A stretch of 55,304 nt of DNA from JAJFUG01 sp964473155 (GTDB lineage: Bacteria > Gemmatimonadota > Glassbacteria > GWA2-58-10): positions 1-55,304 of the forward strand of contig CAYYNT010000024.1 in assembly GCA_964473155.1 (NCBI GenBank). The letters run 5' to 3'. This document shows, in pieces, positions 51,407 through 55,304 of the stretch. Made by a program: the position numbers and the translations under genes. Below the pieces are notes generated by a model, which saw nothing but the letters and a program-made list of their open reading frames with translations, had not been told where the DNA came from and did not search any database. The number at the start of each line of letters is the position of its first letter. The first letter of the stretch is position 1.

Positions 51407-52018
51407 TTACGGTTCTATTCCTACCAGAACAAGCGGAACAGCCGGCACTCCACGGCCCTGTCTGACAACGTTGTAAAATTCACCTTCATAGTATGCAACT
51501 CCTGAACTCATCTGACTTTGAAGGGTTTTCATCGGTAATATTTCAATCCCGACATCGATTTTGTCGCCGACATAAAAAGCAAGATGCTTTACGAAAAGGT
51601 CATATGCGACAAAGGAGTATTTTCCGAATTGTACTTCTATCGCAACCCTATCTTTGACAAAATCCGTCTGGTTGTAACTGAATATCGGAGTTTCTCCCCC
51701 CTGCTCTATCTCTTTTTTTTGCTCATCGGGTGGAAGCGTCAAAGTCTGTCTTATCAGTTTCTCACTTTTTGTCACCCAGTAATTAACGCGGCTTTCTTTC
51801 CATTCCTGCTCTTTCAACAACTGTTTAAAACTCTCATTCATTTCGATTGGACTAAATAACAATTTACCACGCATGGTCTTTTCTTTCGATATTTTCGTCT
51901 TGCATTTCTTTGCATCCACTTGCTTTATGACTGCTCGGATTTCTTTCCAGAGCCCTGGCTTATGCACCAGAAGAAATTCCAATCCGTTGAGATGGGAGTA
52001 TACTTCTGAAATCTTCAT
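51407..52018 (-). CDS. Type II restriction endonuclease, BglII/BstYI family
   Basis: A 203-residue protein. The active-site pattern D-x8-E-x-Q is present as D119, E128 and Q130 in TDFVKDRVAIEVQFGKYSF. This is the same spacing as D84/E93/Q95 of BglII. Around it are the family's conserved GIEILPMKTLQSQMSSGVAYYEGEFYNVVRQGRG and VPAVPLVLVGIEP. It should cut double-stranded DNA at a GATC-centred site such as AGATCT or RGATCY; the exact site is not readable from sequence. It follows the methyltransferase gene by 22 bases. Base composition is much AT-richer than the flanks, which fits acquisition from outside. Confidence 0.85.
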   Translation of the reverse strand: MKISEVYSHLNGLEFLLVHKPGLWKEIRAVIKQVDAKKCKTKISKEKTMRGKLLFSPIEMNESFKQLLKEQEWKESRVNYWVTKSEKLIRQTLTLPPDEQKKEIEQGGETPIFSYNQTDFVKDRVAIEVQFGKYSFVAYDLFVKHLAFYVGDKIDVGIEILPMKTLQSQMSSGVAYYEGEFYNVVRQGRGVPAVPLVLVGIEP

Positions 52019-52040
52019 TTGGATTAATCCCGGTGCAGGA

Positions 52041-52955
52041 TCAAAATTCCTTAAGAGATAGCTGGGAACGATCCCAGGGAGAAACAGTCAACTTGTTCCC
52101 CGCTTCTTTCGGATCGTAGATCGGCCTGTCCATCGGCCGGGTGCGTAGCGTTCCAGCCAATTCCATCTGAATTCTTTCTTTAGCAAGATTATAATACCTT
52201 TCCACCATTTCGGAACCTGCTCCTTTTCTTCCGTGCCGCAGCGCCGCCACAATACTCGTGCCAGTTCCCAGAAAAGGATCCATCACCCAGTCATCCGGAT
52301 TCGTCATAGATAAGATCAATCTCTCAATCAATTCCACCGGATATTGACAGGGATGCTCCGTTTTTTCAATATGGTTACTTTTTACATTAGGAATTTCCCA
52401 AACATCGCTCGGATTTTTCCCTTTTGGATTACTTGAATACTCTCCCGCCTTAATACCTTTATAATGCTTTTTTCCTGGATACTTCTGTGGCACGCGGACA
52501 GGATCAAGGTTAAAAACATATTCATCAGTTTTCGTAAACCAGATTATCGTCTCATACCTGCCCGAAAATCTTTTCGAACAATGCAGCCCATGTCCAAAAT
52601 GCCATATAATCCGGTTTCGCATTTTAAAGCCCAGAGAACTAAATATTGGATAAAGAACCGTATCCAAAGGCACGATTGTACCATTCTCGACATAATTGCC
52701 GACCTGCCAGCAAATACTTCCGTTGGTGCGCATAACTCTGTGACATTCTTTGATAACCGCTTTTTGAAAATCCAAATATCTGCTCAATGCGGTTCTTGAT
52801 TCGTATTCTTTACCCAGATTATAGGGTGGAGATGTTACAACCAGTTGAATACTTTCGCTGGGTATTTGAGTAAAATAATCCATGCAATCTCCATGGTAAA
52901 TGGAGATTCGCTCCGATGAATTGAAATATTCTGGTATTTGCGGCTTGTTGATCAT
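52041..52955 (-). CDS. Type II DNA methyltransferase, beta class (probably N4-cytosine)
   Basis: A 304-residue DNA methyltransferase. The catalytic motif TSPPYNLGKEY is near residue 41 and comes before the SAM-binding motif DPFLGTGTSIVAALRHGRKGAGSE (near 222). This order defines the beta class; SPPY favours N4-cytosine over N6-adenine. M.BglII is an N4-cytosine enzyme, which fits the endonuclease downstream. It modifies host DNA to protect it from the partner nuclease. The start codon lacks a clear ribosome-binding site. It is AT-rich like its partner, with a promoter about 20-50 bases upstream. Confidence 0.88.
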   Translation of the reverse strand: MINKPQIPEYFNSSERISIYHGDCMDYFTQIPSESIQLVVTSPPYNLGKEYESRTALSRYLDFQKAVIKECHRVMRTNGSICWQVGNYVENGTIVPLDTVLYPIFSSLGFKMRNRIIWHFGHGLHCSKRFSGRYETIIWFTKTDEYVFNLDPVRVPQKYPGKKHYKGIKAGEYSSNPKGKNPSDVWEIPNVKSNHIEKTEHPCQYPVELIERLILSMTNPDDWVMDPFLGTGTSIVAALRHGRKGAGSEMVERYYNLAKERIQMELAGTLRTRPMDRPIYDPKEAGNKLTVSPWDRSQLSLKEF

Positions 52956-52980
52956 GCTAAGGCTTTAATGATGGAGATGT

Positions 52981-53009
52981 ATTATGAATATATGTGAAAT
53001 ATGAATCAA
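52981..53009 (-). promoter_or_regulatory. Candidate promoter of the restriction-modification operon
   Basis: On the minus strand, TTGATT (53009-53004) and CATAAT (52986-52981) are separated by 17 bases. The leader before the methyltransferase would be only about 20 bases. No C-protein box was seen. Confidence 0.4.
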
Positions 53010-53096
53010 TATCATCAACGATTAAATCAAAATCGTTTTCTCTCTAAATGTAAAACGAAAAACACAAAACGCAAGAGATGCTTCTCTGCTCCCCTC

Positions 53097-55304
53097 TCAC
53101 TCCTTCTTCCCCCAGCCCCCATTCTTTCCCTTGCCACCGCCGCTTTTGCCGTTGGCCGGGCGGTAATTCATGAAACTCTCCAGCTTGCCGGTGGAGGGAG
53201 CGGCCCCGGCCCGCGCGGGCGGCCAGAACAGGCCGGCCCCCTTGGGGCCGAGAAGCGCGCGCAGACCAGTCAGAAGGCTGTCCTCGGGCTTAACGTATAT
53301 CTGACGGCTGCGCATCAGGTACTCCCCGTTCGGCTCGCTCAGCCGCAGGTACACCGGGTTTTCTCCGGGATGCGCGAACAGAACGGTCTGCACTTTTTTC
53401 AGCAGGTCATCCCCAGCCTCGCGCACCTTTATGCGCACCTCCACCCCCACTCCCGGATCGGAGCGGATGTCCTCCAGGGCCAGGAGGCCCTCCGCGATCA
53501 GCTTGCCGGTCTCGTCATTGGGCCGCTTGCTGTAGCGCCCCGAGACCAGCACGAACGAGCCCTGGAACACCAGCTCGCGGTGGCGCTCGTACGCCTCGGC
53601 GAAAACGAACGCGTCCACGCTGCCGTAGCGGTCCTCCACCGTTATCACGGCCCATTCCTTGTTGTTGCGGTCAAAGAACGTGCGCAGGGCCGAGATCATC
53701 CCGCCCAGGCGGATCAGCGGCTGGCGCTCCTCGTCCGGGTCGTTGAACTGCACGCTGGTGGTGTTGCCGAAAGCGTCCAGCTCCTCGCTGAACCGGTCGA
53801 GCGGGTGGCCCGAGATGTAGAAACCCAGGTACTCCTTCTCATACTCCAGCGATGCCCCGGCGGGCCAGGGATCGAACTTCTCCGGCGGCGGAGGGAAAAG
53901 GTCCTCGCCCCGCGGCACGGCCTTCTCCTGCACGCCGAACAGGCTCATCTGTCCGCTGGCGCGCTCGGCGGCCAGGCGCTGGCAGGCCTCCACGGTCGGG
54001 TCGAGCATGGCCAGGAGCTGCTCGGGACGCACGCCCAGGGAGTTGAACGCCCCGGCGAAGATCAGGCTTTCCAGCAGGCGGCGGTTCACCGCCCGGCTGT
54101 CCGCCCGGTCGATAAAATCGCCCAGGCTCCTGTACGGCCCCTTGCGGCTGCGCTCCTCCACGATCATGTCCACCGCGCCGCGCCCGGCGTTCTTGACCGC
54201 GGCCAGGCCGAACCGTATCCCGCCCTCGACCACGGTGAACACCGGTCCGCTCTCGTTCACGTCCGGCGGCAGGATCCCTATTTTCATGCGGCGGCACTCT
54301 TCCAGGAACACGGCTAACTTGTCGAAATTGTTCATTTCGCTGGTCAGGGTGGCGGCCAGGAACTCGCACGGATGGTGCGCCTTGAGCCAGGCGGTCTGGT
54401 AGGCCAGCACGGCGTAGCCCGCGCTGTGGCTCTTGTTGAACCCGTAGCCCGCGAAATGCGCCATCAGCTCGAACACCTTGTCCGCGATCTTCGGTTCGAT
54501 CCCTTTCTCTTTCGCCCCGGCCATGAACTTGTCCTTCTGCTCGTCCATGACCTCTTTCTTTTTCTTGCCCATCGCCCGGCGGAGCTGGTCCGCCCCGCCC
54601 ATGGTGAACCCGGCCATCTCGCTGGCGATACGCATCACCTGCTCCTGGTACACGATCACCCCGTAGGTCTCCTTGAGGATCGGCTCCAGCACCGGGTGAA
54701 AGTATTCGACCGCCACGGTCCCGTGCTTGCGGTTGATGAAATCCTCGACCATGCCACTGCCCAGCGGGCCGGGACGGTACAGGGCGTTCATGGCGATTAT
54801 GTCGTCCAGGCAGGCGGGCTTGAGCTTGCGAAGGTACTCGCGCATCCCGCCGGACTCGAACTGGAAGATGCCCACGGTGTCGCCGTTGCAGAATATCTCG
54901 TAGGTCGCCGGGTCATCCAGCGGCAGGGCGTCGAGATCCACCTCCTTCCCGGTGTTCTCGCGGATCATGTCCAGGGCGTCCTGGATCACGGTCAGGGTGC
55001 GAAGGCCGAGGAAGTCCATCTTGAGCAGGCCGATTTTCTCGACATAGTCCTTGTCGTACTGCGTGGTGATGTCGTTGGTGCGGGGCGAGCGGAACAGCGG
55101 CACGTAGTCGGTCAGCTTGCCGGGGGCGATCACCACCCCGGCGGCGTGGGTGGAGGCGTGACGGTTGACGCCCTCCAGGGTCTTCGATATCTCCAGCAGC
55201 TTGCCTATACGCGGATTTTTCTCGCCCATCTCGCGCAGCTCGGGCCGCACCTCGAGGGCCTTGTCCAGGGTGATCCCCAGTTCCTCGGGGATCATCTTGG
55301 CGAT
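53097..55304 (-). CDS. dnaE: DNA polymerase III alpha subunit, C-terminal part
   Basis: The gene runs off the right edge; about 735 C-terminal residues are present. They include the third catalytic Asp in LLKMDFLGLRTLTVI and the palm/fingers blocks (FQFESGGMREYLRKLKP, YRPGPLGSGMVEDFINRKHG, GYGFNKSHSAGYAVLAYQTAWLKAHHP). The helix-hairpin-helix part, a probable beta-clamp motif QMSLF, and the OB fold (PLIRLGGMISALRTFFDRNNKEWAVITVEDRYGS) follow. It is the replicative polymerase subunit. The C-terminus is unusual: after TGKLESFMNYRP it ends in a Gly/Lys-rich tail (KSGGGKGKNGGWGKKE) that could bind DNA. The upstream catalytic Asp pair lies outside the window. Confidence 0.97.
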   Translation of the reverse strand: MAKMIPEELGITLDKALEVRPELREMGEKNPRIGKLLEISKTLEGVNRHASTHAAGVVIAPGKLTDYVPLFRSPRTNDITTQYDKDYVEKIGLLKMDFLGLRTLTVIQDALDMIRENTGKEVDLDALPLDDPATYEIFCNGDTVGIFQFESGGMREYLRKLKPACLDDIIAMNALYRPGPLGSGMVEDFINRKHGTVAVEYFHPVLEPILKETYGVIVYQEQVMRIASEMAGFTMGGADQLRRAMGKKKKEVMDEQKDKFMAGAKEKGIEPKIADKVFELMAHFAGYGFNKSHSAGYAVLAYQTAWLKAHHPCEFLAATLTSEMNNFDKLAVFLEECRRMKIGILPPDVNESGPVFTVVEGGIRFGLAAVKNAGRGAVDMIVEERSRKGPYRSLGDFIDRADSRAVNRRLLESLIFAGAFNSLGVRPEQLLAMLDPTVEACQRLAAERASGQMSLFGVQEKAVPRGEDLFPPPPEKFDPWPAGASLEYEKEYLGFYISGHPLDRFSEELDAFGNTTSVQFNDPDEERQPLIRLGGMISALRTFFDRNNKEWAVITVEDRYGSVDAFVFAEAYERHRELVFQGSFVLVSGRYSKRPNDETGKLIAEGLLALEDIRSDPGVGVEVRIKVREAGDDLLKKVQTVLFAHPGENPVYLRLSEPNGEYLMRSRQIYVKPEDSLLTGLRALLGPKGAGLFWPPARAGAAPSTGKLESFMNYRPANGKSGGGKGKNGGWGKKE

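Noticed and set aside
53001..54317. A 438-residue plus-strand ORF
   Set aside because: It is antisense to dnaE and part of the intergenic region, with no recognisable features.
1..55304. tRNA, rRNA, tmRNA or prophage genes
   Set aside because: No cloverleaf, conserved T-loop motif in a suitable context, rRNA stretch, integrase or phage structural gene was recognised.

Overview
The window looks like a scaffold piece from an uncultivated, roughly 60% GC, Gram-negative bacterium, most likely of the FCB superphylum or a related candidate phylum. This taxonomic call is inference. It rests on a short SigA-type primary sigma factor without region 1.1, an outer-membrane beta-barrel protein, many lipoproteins, secreted glycan enzymes, a dockerin on a secreted esterase, and a GWxTD-like protein. 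A run of 100 Ns at 51081-51180 shows that it is an assembled scaffold. A class I hydroxylamine reductase points to anaerobic or microaerobic life.

Layout. 1-3.1 kb: start of a sodium:solute symporter, a small outer-membrane protein, and a C-terminal processing protease coupled to a small membrane protein. 3.3-5.7 kb: ribosomal operon rpsF-rpsR-DUF2232-rplI with a possible S6:S18 leader and a terminator. 6-8.2 kb: MFS transporter facing ssb and two tiny ORFs. 8.4-13.4 kb: STAND-like ATPase with TPRs, an eroded methyltransferase, and an alanine/sodium symporter. 13.6-19.3 kb: a GH42-like secreted protein, an orphan membrane-anchored protein, and three tandem PIG-L deacetylases. 19.3-20.4 kb: about 1 kb of repeat elements. 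20.4-24.5 kb: GWxTD/TPR protein and hcp with a good promoter and terminator. 25-29.6 kb: lipoprotein amidase and GH20 hexosaminidase. 29.8-33 kb (minus): three tandem signal peptidases I reading towards the primary sigma factor gene. 33.2-35 kb: HU-domain fusion protein divergent from trxB. 35-42.5 kb (minus): an RND permease between two FGE-like plus lipoprotein cassettes. 42.9-46.2 kb: sulfatase-like protein and GT39-like transferase. 46.5-50.6 kb: DoxX, an unknown protein, and a sialate O-acetylesterase with dockerin. 50.9-51.3 kb: tandem multi-hairpin repeat with the scaffold gap. 51.4-53 kb: AT-rich BglII/BstYI-like restriction-modification pair. 53.1 kb to the end: dnaE, partial.

How the genes fit together. 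Core genes (ribosomal proteins, sigma factor, signal peptidases, ssb, trxB, dnaE) are interspersed with genes for amino-sugar glycans and the envelope: deacetylases, hexosaminidase, amidase, acetylesterase, sulfatase-like protein and GH42-like protein. This suggests a cell that processes N-acetylated polysaccharide or peptidoglycan outside the cytoplasm and invests heavily in secretion.

The most unusual structure is at 35-42.5 kb. Four lipoprotein genes each carry the same hairpin-forming repeat 35-39 nt upstream of their start codon. Three of them also share a near-identical signal peptide joined to different mature domains. One copy has a frameshift that makes it read through into the repeat. 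Other points worth a second look are the HU fusion, the SSB without an acidic tip, the degenerate sulfatase and FGE-like active sites, and several MITE-like or multi-hairpin repeats.
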